Shown: one piece after another, positions 14,301 to 28,032 of the stretch
How positions within the stretch are numbered: the first letter of the stretch is position 1
Layout of the letters: every line of letters starts with the position of its first letter
NCBI GenBank assembly: GCA_009741485.1
Contig: CM019236.1
Location: 61,925,100 to 61,989,099 of the forward strand
Length of the DNA stretch: 64,000 bases
Reading direction: 5' to 3'
From: Malurus cyaneus samueli
Lineage: Eukaryota; Chordata; Aves; Passeriformes; Maluridae
The notes under the pieces: generated by a model
What the model was told of the DNA's origin: nothing
Databases searched by the model: none
What the model saw: only the letters and a program-made list of their open reading frames with translations
Translations under genes and position numbers: made by a program

Positions 14301-15159
14301 CCAGGCATTCTTTCCCCTTTTAGGGGACATTGAGCTGCTCCTTCGGGAGGGAGCCAAGTGACAGGCTGCTGAGCCTCCTCTGGAGGAGGAGAGAGGTAGT
14401 GGTAACTTTATCATCTGCCATCCCTTCTGAGTCCTTCTCAAGTTCACAGCTCAAGGACAGTCAGAGTTGACCCAGTCTGGTACAGAACTTCTTTCAGTTC
14501 TCTCAGGGGAATAAGGGCTCCATTAAATCTGGACAAATTGAGGATCTGTCCAAGGAAGTTATTTGCTTTCCAACTGCATGTCAACATTTTCTAAGATTTT
14601 CTTAGCCTATGGCACAACAACGCCTTGATAAGCTAACAATTCCATGCCTCAGTGCATGGGCTGGGAGAAATTCAGGCTGTGGATCAAACCTCTGGCCATT
14701 CCTGACAAGTTCTGTACCCATCTGGAGAGACGAAGCAACAAAGGTGACAGTAGCATCTCCTTGAACTTGCAGCTGGAATTGTTTCTGCCCTTTCCTCATA
14801 TGCCTTCAGGTCACTAGGCTGAAAGCTGGAAAGTCAGGTAGGCATTGCTGGGAAGCCTTTTAATTTGCCCCAATACCTCTTCTTACCACAGACTTTGCTT
14901 TGCTGGGGTTTAGTGTGAGCTGTTTGTGGCAGCTGCTGTTGAGACATCCCCAGGTGTGGGGAAAGGGCTGGTGGAGCAGAAAGTCTGTGCACAATAATGT
15001 GTCCTCAGAAGTGGCAGGGCTGGGATCACTTCAAGTGTGATGTGGAGCTGTAATCAGAACCATTTGTGGTAATTAAAATCCTCTTGCTACACATGTGTGC
15101 TGTATTTAAGATATGTTTATGGTATCATTGTGAGGTTTGTATTCAGCTTGGACTGGTCT

Positions 15160-15201
15160 CATGGGCAGCATGTTCTAGTCCATGGGCAGCATGTTCTGGT
15201 C
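15160..15201. repeat. Tandem duplication, 2 x 21 bp
   Basis: CATGGGCAGCATGTTCTAGT plus C, followed directly by a copy with one substitution (A to G). Confidence 0.9.
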
Positions 15202-16894
15202 CATGTTATAAACCCAGCTCACTCCAGTGGTTTTAGATGAGGCTAAAAGACATTTTCAACTTCTGTAGGCAAGAGTGAAGAAAACCATATTGCATTAATT
15301 TTACTCAAGTTGCTGAATATAGAATTTGTCTACAGTAGGACGAAAGTCCTTCCTTTTGTGGAAGAAGCTACAGGACCACCAATGAACTCTATTTTAGTAC
15401 TCATGAAAAAAATTAGCACTGCTGTGCCAACCATAGTACTACAGCTGCCCTAGTCAAACAAGCACATCCATGTTTACAGCTGGACAGCCTTCTCCCACCG
15501 GCTTTTACACTGCTCCTACAATCCTGAGAATCAACATCTATCTCACATCCACAGCTCCCATACAAGGAGGAAAGTCACTGTTCAGTTAATGTCTGTATGC
15601 TACATCTCTATGGATACCTCCAAAAGCTGCTCGGAGGTGAAAAAAAATAGATCAAGTGTTTATAATAGAAGAAAGTGACTAAAATATTTAGTTTGCTATC
15701 TAAGAAGAAAAAAAAAAAAAAACCAAACCCACATATCCCCAGCAATTCTAAGCACACCATAAAATGATAACACCAAGAGACTGATCAGACTCTGAAGTTA
15801 CTGTTAATGGATTGAATTCCCAGGAATTTGTGCAATATCAAACAAGAAGATGATGGAAGTTTTACTGCATGAGGTACCTCTTCTCTAAGTTAACAGTATC
15901 AAGGAGAATCATACAATGTCACTAACAGAAAAAGCCATTGTCTGTCCAAAGGCTTCTGTGGTCTCTTCATGGGTGTAGACCATGCTGACCACGGGCCCAT
16001 GGGCAATGTCTGCATGTAGCTGTACTGGTGTAACAGATACTGAATGGGCACACAGGTCTTCTGTGTGGATGAAGTCGTGGAACTGGGATCCAAGCCGACA
16101 GGAAAGGTCATGAGAAGAAAAATACAACAAACAGCTGCCTGTATGTTTTATTGCCCCGACTTCCTAAGAAAATAGGACTGCATGACAGTATTACTTGCCC
16201 ATTTGTTTTTTCTGTTCTGCTCTCAAATAACCTCTGATTCTGTTGGCTTCTTTCAACTAAATTTATCAGAGAAGTATCAGCCTTAGATATATTGCATTCC
16301 TCCAGGTTTCAAGAAAACTGGCAGCTAGACAAGGAAAAGAGCTAAATAAGTATTCCAAACGAGGGGAAGGTTTCAGCATGAATTAAAAAATTACCTGCTG
16401 TGTTTTGCCTACCAGCTGGCCAGCCAACATGGCCAAATGATTTCAAGCCCATCAGCAAATCAGTGAATCAGGCTTCTTTTTAGTTGATGCAGGAAAGAAC
16501 TGGAAAGGAGGTAAGAGGTAAAAGCGTGTGTTGCCTGAGGGGAGGTGCCCAAGAAAGAAACAAGAAATATTAAGGAGGGAATGGGCAGGGGATACCTGGA
16601 GGAAGAGGTGGAAGCGTGGGCTGAGGGAGCTCTAGGAACAGAGCAGGGGGAAATGAGGTTACAGAGGTGAGAGAAGGCCATGGTGGAATGACTGGGAGTT
16701 ATTGCAGGGCAGGCAAGTGTGAACACAGTATTCCTGAAACCAGGCCTAATTAGTGCTGCCGCTCACAGGATGGCTTGTATATACAAATTCTGTCATGAAT
16801 ACATTACCAGCCTACTTTCAGAAGTGATGAACTCTCCTGCCTTATATGGATTTTGGAGGGAGCTGTGGGTGCTCAACATCAATAATTTTCAGGT

Positions 16895-16931
16895 GCTGTC
16901 TATATAATTTTAGTTAAATTATATAGACAGC
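16895..16931. repeat. Perfect 16-bp hairpin with 5-nt loop
   Basis: GCTGTCTATATAATTT at 16895-16910 and its exact reverse complement at 16916-16931, with loop TAGTT. Nothing else nearby suggests an RNA gene. Confidence 0.9.
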
Positions 16932-18620
16932 TATACCTAACTGCCTTGCAGCATGAGAATTATTAGATCATTACACTTCCTTATATCCATCACATAAAAG
17001 CAGATCTGCAGAGGGTATTAACTTACATACAATGGTAAAAACGGAGAAAGAAGTGTACCACATATACTGTCATCCTGATTAGCAGAGGTCCAGAGACTAT
17101 ATTGTTCTGCTAGGTACTCAATTCTTATTTCCTCAATTGCTGTAAAACATATATATAGTTCAAATCAATTAAAAAGAAATGTTTGGGCAAAATCAATAGT
17201 GTGTCAGCCACAGTAAGATTTAGCAGCCACAGCAATATTTAGCAGTCACAACTCAGTTGAAAGCATTACAGAATCTTAAGAGCTGATTCAGACTTTACTT
17301 AGTTTTTGCTGGATAACTTCACTGAAAAATAAACTGGAGCAATAGAGAAAAAATAAGTTTTTATAATCTTTTTTTTTTTTTTAATTAAGCCAACTGAATG
17401 AATGAGTGTAGCAAGAGATCTCCAGAAAGGCCTTTATCCTTTGTGCTGTTTCTAAAATTCATTATCCCTTGAGGCAGGTGATCAGGCATCCATACCAACG
17501 CTTACACATTTATATTTTATGTCTTTAGAAGTTATACAACTTGTAACTAACTTCAGAATTCTAAAATGAAATTGTGCTGGAAAAAAATTGCTCAGGATTT
17601 GGAGATGCCTACTACAATTTTGCCATCAACAAAGTTTGGACAATCCCTGAGCTATAGCTCTCCCTTGCACTGAGCTCTCTCTCTGGTTACAGCTAAAAGA
17701 TTCTTGACAGAGAGGATTTCTCCCAGGCACTGGGATTCTTGCTGTCATGTCACACACATTATCACTTATTTCACAGGTACAATATTTCTGTCTTAGAATA
17801 TTGACACTCAAACCTGCCTTTCCCTTATGTGTAGAATTCTAGGCAGTATAGTTTGGTGTGCTTTAAGGAACAATATGTCATAATTTTCAAAAAATCCTGC
17901 TAGGCTTACATTTTTCAAAAGACTTTGAGGGATGAAAAACGGAGTTATGAACAGCTCTCTGTACACCTTTTTCTCTAATTATTTTAATTGCCCCTTCAAT
18001 TACACACACAGAGGAGCAATTTTTCTGATTTACTCTTGTACTTTAATTATGGTTGCAAATTCCTCCCATGACTGAATTTTGAAAATGATCTGGGGTTGAA
18101 ATTAGATCTGTCCATATTGCTTGATATGCTTGTATTACTCTCACAAGTAAGAAGTTTCTACCTTCAGAAATTTTACTCGTTTAACAAGCTGTGATTCTCT
18201 CAACCTGCTTTTTTGGCTGAGAGAAAGTGTTTTGGCTTTTTTTCCATCGAGTAAGTTTCCCAGTGATATAGCTCAACACATAGAGTATGCAGCCAGGTAA
18301 GTACGAGAGTGCATGGGAGTTTTTTTTAAATATTCAGCACATCATTGTTTCAAAGTTTCTTCTGCTAATACACGTATATTTCCAGATACCAAATGCAGAA
18401 CTGTAATTTATGCTTTAAATTGTTTTAGGTAACACAAGGATGCACAATTCTGTCAAGATTTTGAGCAGCTTAATTGAACCAATCCGTGGCACAATGTTTA
18501 TCAGCAAGCATGCCACTCTGGTAACTTTTTACTGTATAATCTAACATGCTGAAGCAACAGTGGTGGTATTGGATTCTTCTTTGTTAGTTCTTACGCATCT
18601 CTGAGTTGTAAGTGATGCAG

Positions 18621-18655
18621 GACTTCTGCTACAGGACTTCTGCTACAGGACTTCT
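18621..18655. repeat. Tandem repeat, 14-bp unit, 2.5 copies
   Basis: Unit GACTTCTGCTACAG, identical copies at 18621 and 18635, then a half copy GACTTCT. Confidence 0.92.
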
Positions 18656-21600
18656 CAAGAAAGATAAGTACTCATACATACCTTTAATGTATGAGTAAGC
18701 TCTAAAAGGTGAAGTGTCATCCCTGAAATGGCAGACCTGCTGATGGACAAATACAGTAAGAGAACCAGTGACTCAGTCTACACTATCTTGTGTGATCTGC
18801 CTTAGTGTGCTGACTCCATTAAGGGAAAGAAAAACAGACAGCAGGAGTGCAGCTCACTAAAGCTGCACTATCATCATTTTCAAAGTGACTAATGCCCTGG
18901 CAGAGCACAGGCCAATCTGGATCTCTATTAAGTTTTCACAGAAGAGATTATGATCTTTATTTATACCCAGTTTAGACTTCTGAATTTCTGATGTGCTCCT
19001 AGCAGTTCCTGCTTGAGAGTAAGCAAAATCAGAATCAGGTGTGGAGAGTGCAGCTGCACCAATCTCTTTTACGAGATAAGGAGGTTGAGCAAGAGGCAGT
19101 GAGGTCTATCCTGGTGTGGATGCATCACTAAGTGCCCTTAAAAAATTTAAATTATTTGTGTCTACCCTGAAGGAGTGCTGTTCTCAGGCCTCCAAGCTGG
19201 CTACAGCTGGGCTAAGAACTAAGATACCTGGGAGTAGCTTTAATTATTAATTTACTACTTTAGTGGGAAGATTGTCACAGAGATACATGTGGATCTGCTT
19301 TCTATGCTGCCTGCTGCTCACCAGCTGTTAAAACATGCAATGCACTCCTTACAGCACTTTGAGGAAGATGCAAATACAGGCTGACTTGATTTACATAGCT
19401 CTGAAAATGAAAGAGATGACCGGATCCTCAGCTCTTACAGAGGTTCTCTGATTTGTAACAGACAAAGAACTGGATATAAAGACACATTCATGTGGATACC
19501 TGAGCCCCTTACTGGAATATACCCACGCAAGTAACTCTCAGTAAGTTTCTAATTGCATCTGTAATCCCAAATGTCTGATTTTACACTCGGATTGCAATTT
19601 GAGAATCCTCTTGCCACAGTTTGGTTAACTAAGTCACCCATTCAAGCAAAAAGAAACAATAAAATGTAATTTTTCTAAATAAATGACAAATCTTTGTTTC
19701 AGAATATTTCCAGATAACTATTTCTGAATGGTCTGCAGATTAAACAATGGCTCATGGAACACATCAGCAAATGTATTTGCTTGCTTTTGAGAATATAACT
19801 TCTGGTAAACCACATCTGATCAGAAAAGAAGGAACATTATCAAAATGGCTATAAGTTTTTGTCATTCATCATTGCCTGACAAATACATACTTGTAGAAGA
19901 CTTAAAATAATGTACTCACTATAGGTCAAAAGTGGGTACATTAGAACCACATTTAGAACCACATTTTAACATTTTTAAACTTCTAAAGAATCTGCAGGTA
20001 AGAAACCTTGTCCTGTTTTCAAAAATATCTACTTTGCTGCTTTCTATAGAAGTTGGAGGCTTCTGAGTGGTGAAGATGTCCTATGATTTTTATATGCTCT
20101 TTTTACCAGTCGGTGAATGGGTTACTGCAGCACTTGTGCTCTCCCAAACACTCTTGCAGGCATTTTATTATGCTGGTAAGTCTTGATTTGTTTGTTAGTA
20201 GCAACCTGTTTGTGTATTTGAGATAATATTTTAGTTTCTGAAATAATGTATTTGTCATTTCTGAAAACTTTACCTCATGGCTAGGATTTTAAAAATAACA
20301 TTCACAAGATAATTTCCTCATCACATGAAATACTGAGCTCTTTTGAAAACACAGGCAGAGGTACCTTATGCTCTTGAAAAACTCAGCTTTCATTTTGATG
20401 TCTGGTTTTCTGAGAATGTTTGCCTTACTAGGGAACCTTTTAGTCATGTAAAGGCTTGTGTCTTAAAATTAATGGGAGACATCATGGCAATCTTCCTTCT
20501 GGCTAAGAAAAATGTAATCTTTCTAATGTCATGAGGTCATAATATTCATGACACAATGAACGCTGTGTGTGTGGCTATGCTAGTCTAAGAGCAGTGGATG
20601 TTGGTCTTATCACTTTCTTATTGTTTAATTATTTGTGTAATTGAACCAAAGAGCATCTTCTGCTTAATCTGAAGGCCTATTGTTGTGGAGTTACTGAGTA
20701 GTTTTTACATGGATCTCAATAGGATGACTCACATAGTAAGTTACTCACAGCTGTTGTAGCATGAGACATGAGAGGAATTGTACCTGGGGGGATGATCTCC
20801 TTAATTGTGCTCTGTATCAGACATCACCCCCACCTTCTGCAAACTAAGACTGCAAGGAATTTACATAGAATTAAACTAATTGCAAGAAAATTCACAATTA
20901 ATTTCACAGGACTTGAAGATATAATGTCTCCTGTTTGGTTAAAGAGTGAGTGCAACTGCATCTCACAGTTTCATTCAAGTTCAGTGATATGATGTTGGAT
21001 TTGTTTTCCATACTACCTTCTTTCGCTTTTTGAATCTTTTCAGAAAGTTGTACGATGAATTTTTACAGTCAGTAGATTTCCAGCACATGAAGAAGGAAAG
21101 AAGAAAGGCTCAGGCATGGTGAGAGAGATTCCCATGATAATCTGAATTTCCAGCCAGTTTAAAATGAAATAAAAAAAATTTCCTAATAAATTAAACTTCT
21201 AATTAATGGTTACAAAAGGAAATTAGACAGAGTGAAAAAAGTCACCAGGACTTAAATAAATTAATAATAAATAAAAATAAATAAAAATTCAACCAGAACT
21301 TAAATAGATAATAGCTGTTGGTATATTTTCTGCTACTCTTTTCGGCTCTATGGAGTTAATAGTTGTGGTGTGTTTTGGATACCAAAAAGTGAATGATTCA
21401 TAGACGCAAAACCAGGGTGCCTAATCAATGTTTCAGTCTTCACTCTGCTCGTTGGGGCTCAAGTGATGTCCTTGATTCTCCCTGCAGCTGCGTGGGTCTC
21501 TGCAGCTTCTGCCCTGTGCTCCAGCTGCAGCAGGACTCTGGGCTGGGCTGCGTAGGCTGCGCAACAAGCAGAGCAGTTTACAATTCATGAGTGGTGGAAT

Positions 21601-24600
21601 ATGTCTCCTTTGCCAAGAAGGCTGGTTTTGTCTGCGGCTGCCAAAGGATACTACTGGCTGAAGAGTCACTGCCTCTGAGCCAGAGGCAAATATTCACTTG
21701 AACAATGAAATAAACAAATGACTACAAAATGTATTATCTGTTATATTGGAAAATGTTGTAACATTTCACAGTCTAATTTGCTTTTGCATACCAGCAAGGT
21801 ATGGCGTATTAGTTCACATTTGTGTCATTTCATGAGGTAAAGTACTTCAGTGCTACAGATAGGAAACTGGGGACAAAAAGAGGCATGTCTCAAGCCGATG
21901 AAATGATGAAATGCCTGTGTTGCTTATACTCTAAACAACAACCTATTCTTTCCCATTACATTACATGTCTTAGTACATAATCTGTCTTGATTTTTTTTTT
22001 TTCCGAATGGAACTAAGTACCATTTATACTGGTATTCCTTAAAATAAAACATAGCCTAACACAGAATTACCAGCTCTAGAACAAGTTGGTGACAATCAAG
22101 CCAGTCACCTGCTCCACATCAAAATGTTCTGGTGTTTGCTAGGGTGTGTCTGAAGAAAGCCCCTGACATCTCAGTACTGTGGATTTTGATTCAAGGCAAA
22201 AATTTACAGCAAAACACATTTTTACACTGTCAAACAGATGTCAGGCTAACATGATCCCCTGAATACTTTAAAATCCAGCACTACAATTTTAGGATGAAAT
22301 ACTAAAAGAAAAGAGAAACACAGAAATACAAACAGAGCACGATAAAAACTTTTTTTCACCTGAGTTTTGAATTTAGGCCTCCTTAGAATGCAAGCATGTA
22401 AAGGGCATGTTGTCTCATGCATGCCTGCTGCATGTTCCAGTGAGAAACACCATGGACCTCAAGCTATATGAAATTAGACCTTAGGGCCAGTAAAATGGGT
22501 GCTCCTTATAAGTAGTACCTAAATTGTACAGCTCAGTTCCTTCTAACAAGAGCTCTTTTTGGTAAGCATTTGTGCAGTGGACAGCACGTAATTTATGAAT
22601 GGACTCTCAGGCTCAATAATTTGCAGGGCAACATCAGTAATAGTCAGAAGTGCTTTTTAAACCAAAGGAGATACAGAAGTGAAATTTCTCTTTTGCTGCG
22701 GGAAACTGTTGGACACATTATAGGTTAGCAAAGGGAAAATGTAATAAAAAATATGTTCGAAATCAGAAAAGACGCATCAAAAACATGAGTAGGATTAGCA
22801 ATGCTGGCTAACCAGCTTGAAAATTCTGATATGTTGGAGCTGAATGAGTGGAAACAATAGAGGAAAACAAGTTATAAAATATTTTCAGCAACTAAGATTT
22901 TATACTAGATGTAAAATAGTAAAATCTTAATTTCTTGCCTCAACTTCTTAGTTTATGAAATGGAAATAATGGAACTTGCTCTCACCTTACAAGCAGTGCT
23001 TGGAAGCTGTTTTCAAGATGAAAAGGTGGTAGTATTGTGTAAGTGCTGAGGATGATGATGAGTGGTTGTAGTTTCACTAGGTATTATTATCTAACTTTAA
23101 AAATTTAGAAAGGGAGTCTTTCCATGAGCTTTAACTTTCAAAAGCCTGAAACCTTTACATTAGTAAAACAAAGCTAATGGAATCAGTTTGAATGAATAGT
23201 ATTTAGATAGGCAAAATTCTACCTGCATAAAAATCCCTGGCTCCAAAAAAAAAGCTCCAGATACACAAATTATGAGAGGCAGGGGTTAGCTGCAAAGCCA
23301 AGTGCTCTTACCTCCGTAGGTTGAAATCTTCGTCCCACCTGAGCCGCAACACAGTTAAACAAAGCAAAAAACATATGTTGGCTTTTACTTAGGTGCAGCT
23401 CATTAAAAGCCCTTCCCCAGCTTGGCAACCTGTGGTGGCCAGAAGCCTTCAAAGCACTCCTGGTTGCAGCAAAGCCTGGTTTGCTGTGTGCTATCCCAGT
23501 GTGCTGCCTCGCATGAACTTCACCTTTGGCCCAGCAAGCACCACCTGCTTTTTTAACATTTAAGTGTTTTGCAACCCTGAAATAGCTCTGATGCAAAATA
23601 ATTCGACAAGAGCAACCAGAGCAAGTTGCTTCAACTGTTCAGATGGGAATAGAATTTCCCCTCCCCCCTGCTTCATCTCCTGAAATTTTGCCACTGGGTC
23701 TTTTATTATCCCATGACATCTCACAAAGAGATATGAAACTGATGTGAAAGCTTTTAAGTTTAAGCAGAAAAATTTAACCAGAAGTAATAACAAAAGTTAA
23801 GTAACTAATTACATGAGAAAAACCTTCAGATTTCTTTGGTTTTCTGAGGTCAGGGCCCACCATTTTTATTTTGGTTCTGCTGAGTTTTGTTGTTGTTGTT
23901 TTTTTTTTTTTTCCCCTACAGTGAAGGAGAAAACCAGGATTGATTTATTATTCAGTACCCCCAGGTGGCCTACACTTCTCCATGCCTGTTAGCCATTGAA
24001 TGCTATCAGAACTGCTTAGCTGAAAGCTGCCTTTTGCATGTTGATGGGCATTGCAAATTCTCCTGCAGAGTTGTCTTTCATGTCAAGACAATATCAAGCA
24101 CAGCAAAACATCACCATATGTCTTTCTCTCCACTTCTCCTTGTGTTCTGCAGGTTGTATTCTCTTTCGCTGCCACTCGACAAATTTGCTTCCCTGGTGAT
24201 GAGTGATGTGGTTTTGTGTGTGTGTTCACAATGTCTATATTCTGAGGGTGGGCGGGGAGAAGCACAGTGCCTTTGCTCAAGATCCTCTTTTTTTTTAGCT
24301 AAAAAGAATAGCCACATCTGCTGCTTTGTCCACAGACTGCCTACTCTAATTGTCAATTCCAGTTTTGATTTATTATATTTACAAGTCTTTAGATACAGAA
24401 ATCCTTCTTTCAGACCAGATGAGTGACTATTTCCCACCTTTTTTCCTCCTGATTAGCAAGTGTCAGAGCATTCTTGTTTCTTGCCAGCAAGAATTAATCA
24501 TGCCATAGAGTCTGATTCTTTGGGAGAAGGAAGTTCCTAAAAGCACCAAAGAAAAGATGTAGAGCAGCAACCTTGGATTGGTTTAGAATCCTATTATTAA

Positions 24601-25780
24601 CCTGATCTAATTCTGGACATGAAAATATTCTACAGTCTAATTTAGTGTTACAACCGAAATTACATATTGGAAGCAGGTGAAAAGAAATCTCACTTGGGAG
24701 CCTTTAAATGCTTCTATTTGAGTTGTGCTGAATTTTTAATTTCTGTCCATTTGACTGAAAATTTAAATAACTTTGCCTTTTGAGAAGGAAAAATTTGGCA
24801 GTTTATGGCCTCAATCCATGCTGTCTTTAACAGAAAGGTAGTAAAAATAAAATTAAAGAAAAGAGATAATGCCAAATCCTTATGGCACATCTTGTAATTA
24901 TCACATCTGCTGCAAAGCTTCTGAAAAATAGCTTTGGAAGCTTGCCATGTTGCAAACAACTTACACAATGAAGGGGAGCAGCACAGTAAAGGAAATAAGA
25001 TAATGAGATTTTAAAATGGACTTTTAACCTTGTAGTAGGAGGTCTTACCATTCTATCTTTTGTTGTAGCTCTTTTTTGATTTTTATCTAAAAGAATATTT
25101 TCCCCTTTCATGATGCACTCTGATGTCATGGTGGGAAATGTGGCATAGCAACAAATTCATCAGTGACAAGAAGAATGGTAGAAAGGGTGAGGGCTAAAGA
25201 GGGAATTAATTATTGAAATTGCTGCCTTGGGAAAGCATCAGCTACTGCTACTGGTGGCCTTTGTCTTTTCATTCATTTATTCCTAGGGTTTATAAACTAT
25301 TTTCAAAGGTTTGTTAGCATAAGGCACTGTGTACTCTAGGAGCAGCTTTGCCTTTTCCTGTATGATGTTTAAAAATGTGATTTGCGCAGTAGCATATTTT
25401 GTGACTCAGAAACCTGCAATATAGTTATGTGCTGAAAAGCATAGTTAAACTGGTTGAATGCAACCTTAAAGGAAATTTTTGATCACAGCCCTTGATCCTC
25501 AGATTAATTGTCTGTGGGAATGCATGTATTTTGCACATAATTGCATGTCAGTGCATCACTGCAAAGCATCTTTGTTCACAAAGTATTCATCAGTGCTTTG
25601 GCCTCATGCTTATAATTCCTTTCAAAGGCAAAAGATTGACAAGATAGTAAAAATAATAATTCACTCCAGCAAAATATAATATCACTCCCCAAAAATAATC
25701 AGTTGTTTTCAGTAAATTTTTCTATGCAGGACCTTTACTTTGTCTTTCCTACTGCCACCATTTGGACTCCCATTAAGTAT

Positions 25781-26430
25781 AGAATCATAGAATAGTTTGG
25801 GTTGGAAGGACAGATTACTCAGAGCACCATCCAGCTTGACCTTAAACACTTCCAGGGATGTGGTATCCACAACTGATCAGGATGCTTATCCAGTGCTTCA
25901 CCACCCTCACTAAATAATTTGTTGCTTATATCAATCAAAATCGACCTTCTTCTAGTTAAAACACTTCCCCTTGTTCTATCACTTGTGGTTTGTAAAAAGT
26001 GCCTCTCCAGCTTTCTTGTAGCCCATTTGGGTACTGAAAATCTGCTCTAAGTTCTCTCGCTGGAGCCTTCTCCTCTCCACGCTGAACAACTGCAGCCCTC
26101 TCAGCTTCTTCACAGGAGAGGTGTTCCAATCCTCCCTCCTGTGGACCAGCAGGTCCATGTCCTTATGTTAGGCACTCTCAGTACTCCAGATGTGGTCTCA
26201 CAAGAATGGAATACAGAGGAAGAATCCCCTTTGTTACCTAACTGGTCGTATTTCGAGGCAGTCCAGGATGCATCTGGCTTCCTGGGCTGTGAGCACACAC
26301 CCTGCCAAGAAATGTTAAGCTTCTCATTACCCAGGCTGTCATGCAGGACAGTGAGAATTGCTTCGCATAAGTCCAGGTAAATGGCGTTGGTTGCTCTTCC
26401 CTTATCTTGTTACCCAATGTTGTGACCCTT
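25781..26430 (-). mobile_element. CR1 LINE fragment, minus orientation
   Basis: Begins with AGAATCATAGAATAGTTTGG, the reverse complement of the CR1 3' terminus, and continues about 650 nt through recognisable CR1 segments (CTCTCAGCTTCTTC, AGGTCCATGTCCTT, TACTCCAGATGTGGTCTCAC, GGCTTCCTGGGCTG). It is diverged and frame-broken. It ends close to the assembly gap at 26463. Confidence 0.9.
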
Positions 26431-26462
26431 TAGTTAAAGTTCAGCAAATTTGCTGGGCATGG

Positions 26463-26472
26463 NNNNNNNNNN
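26463..26472. other. Assembly gap (10 N)
   Basis: Ten N characters between AT-rich sequence carrying a CR1 copy and GC-richer sequence. The true gap length is unknown. Confidence 1.
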
Positions 26473-26672
26473 ACCCCGGCAGGTTCCCATACAAGTGCTG
26501 CCCACAACCCCCAGGTTATAGACACCCCTTTTTTTAGCACAATGTATTGACTGGAGCTTCACCAAACCAGTGGCATCTTAATGGCGGTTTTGTTTCAAAG
26601 TCAGTTTTAAAACAAGACCAGAAGAGATACAAAAGCCAGATTAGGCTACACCCAGGGAAAACATCTACTCAC

Positions 26673-26785
26673 TTGCCAGGCTAGTCAGGTAAAAGCCAGA
26701 ATATATAATGCCATAGAGAGTGCAAACTGCAGCAACAAGATCCTCAATCATTGTAGCACTGCTGTGCAAGTTTTCAAGTTGAGCT
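26673..26785 (-). other. Exon-like segment with hydrophobic peptide, unidentified
   Basis: Minus strand, acceptor after a T-rich tract (TTGTTTTAAG), donor GTGAGT. It reads AQLENLHSSATMIEDLVAAV then CTLYGIIYSGFYLTSLA, with a possible membrane segment. It sits 200 nt right of the assembly gap, so any next exon may be missing from the assembly. Gene unknown. Confidence 0.35.
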
Positions 26786-27004
26786 CTTAAAACAAGAAAA
26801 AACAAAACAAGGCTCCTGTCAGGGTGCAGCGGCCCATTCTGGAGGATGTTCCTGCTCTGAGCAAGCTCAAGAGCTGCTCTGACACTTCCCTGCACCAAGG
26901 CAACCTTCTGATGACATCACGAGGACGTGGCAAACGTCCTCTGACATCACAAAGGAGCCTCTCTGGGTTGGGTTGTGAATTAGTTCAAAGCAACCCAACC
27001 TCCC

Positions 27005-27661
27005 CTACAGCAAACACAACATAGCCTGGGAAGTTCTCCTCTGCCACAATGCAGCACAAACCCCCCTCGTGGACCAAATCCCATTGTCCAAGGGATCCAA
27101 GAGTAACTCAAAGAGTGCCCCAAACACATAAGCCTGTACCCCAACTGAACACTGAGGCCGGCCCAAACCAAAGGAAACCTGACCATGCAAATGGCCCAAA
27201 GCATTGCACAGGGCCAGGAGAGAAAGCACTACTGGCGTAACAGCTGAAATAATTTCTAAAAATCTGCCCAAATATTTGCACATTTAATTGGATGACACCA
27301 GGGCCGCTCTGTATGTATGTCTGTACTCCTGCTTCATTCCTCTTTGGAAGCAGCAGAACTGGCAGGACTTGCCCAAGAGGAGCAGGAGCTGCTCCAAGAT
27401 GGGAATGCAAGTGGCAGTGCTGATTTCCAGAGGCTCCTGGCTCGCAGGTGAAGGCAAGGCAGGCGCAGGTTGAACGGTCCTGGCGCTGCTGCTGCTCTGT
27501 GCCAGAGAGCCCCAGCTGGGCAGGGCACGGCACCCATTGCACTGCCGGCTCTTTCTGCTGCCAGAGCTGGGCGCAACGGGAAACAAGGAATGACCACTTG
27601 TGGGAAAACCAAGGGCTCTGGGGAGGCCGCATTTCTCCGCACACACCCGGGACACCTGCAA
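27005..27661 (-). other. GC-rich open stretch interrupted by one stop, unidentified
   Basis: One minus-strand frame is open except for a single TAA near 27284. It contains ILEQLLLLLGKSCQFCCFQR and FLEIISAVTPVVLSLLALC. Other frames are also open because the region is GC-rich, so coding is unproven. It may be decayed sequence of the same unknown gene as the segment at 26673. Confidence 0.2.
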
Positions 27662-28032
27662 CAGAGAGCTTTGGCTGCCAAAAATGTAAATCAGAGGGAA
27701 ACAGCTGGAAAGTATTTACAACCTTTCTAAGCAGTTCAATAGAAATGGACCAAATGAAAGTCACCAAGCAGGGCCTGATCCCCACTGCCAGCTCAATGTG
27801 AGGAAGCAGGCATTACTTTATTTTGGCACTGGGCGTATGGGGAAACAGTTCTGTAACATGTGCACATCCAGCAATCTTTTCTATTAGTTCATATCTATGG
27901 AACTAAGACATATTCATTCCTTTGCTGAAATGCACAGGCTAAACATTCCCTCAAGGTATTTCCATATTTAAATCACTTCTCAGAATTATTTCACATGAGA
28001 GTAGGGGTGTCTTGAAGGTCCATGGTGGTTAT

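Larger units (their letters stand above)
5400..25780. other. Long intergenic stretch, no gene recognised
   Basis: Mostly AT-rich unique-looking sequence. The longest frames, 11056-11523 (plus, 155 codons) and 23965-24426 (plus, 153 codons), show no domain, no family resemblance and no convincing splice context. Somewhat GC-richer patches lie at about 9.9-11.5 kb and 21.4-21.7 kb and could be conserved noncoding sequence, which I cannot test. Confidence 0.55.

Noticed and set aside
16895..16931. Hairpin as a microRNA precursor
   Set aside because: The stem is only 16 bp with a 5-nt loop, too short for Drosha/Dicer processing.
23965..24426. 153-codon plus-strand open frame
   Set aside because: Cys/Ser/Leu-rich without a known pattern; an overlapping antisense frame of similar length suggests chance.
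27108..27785. 225-codon minus-strand open frame
   Set aside because: Composition is random-like (many Trp, Cys, Gln), no domain is recognised, and the other frames in this GC-rich stretch are also open.
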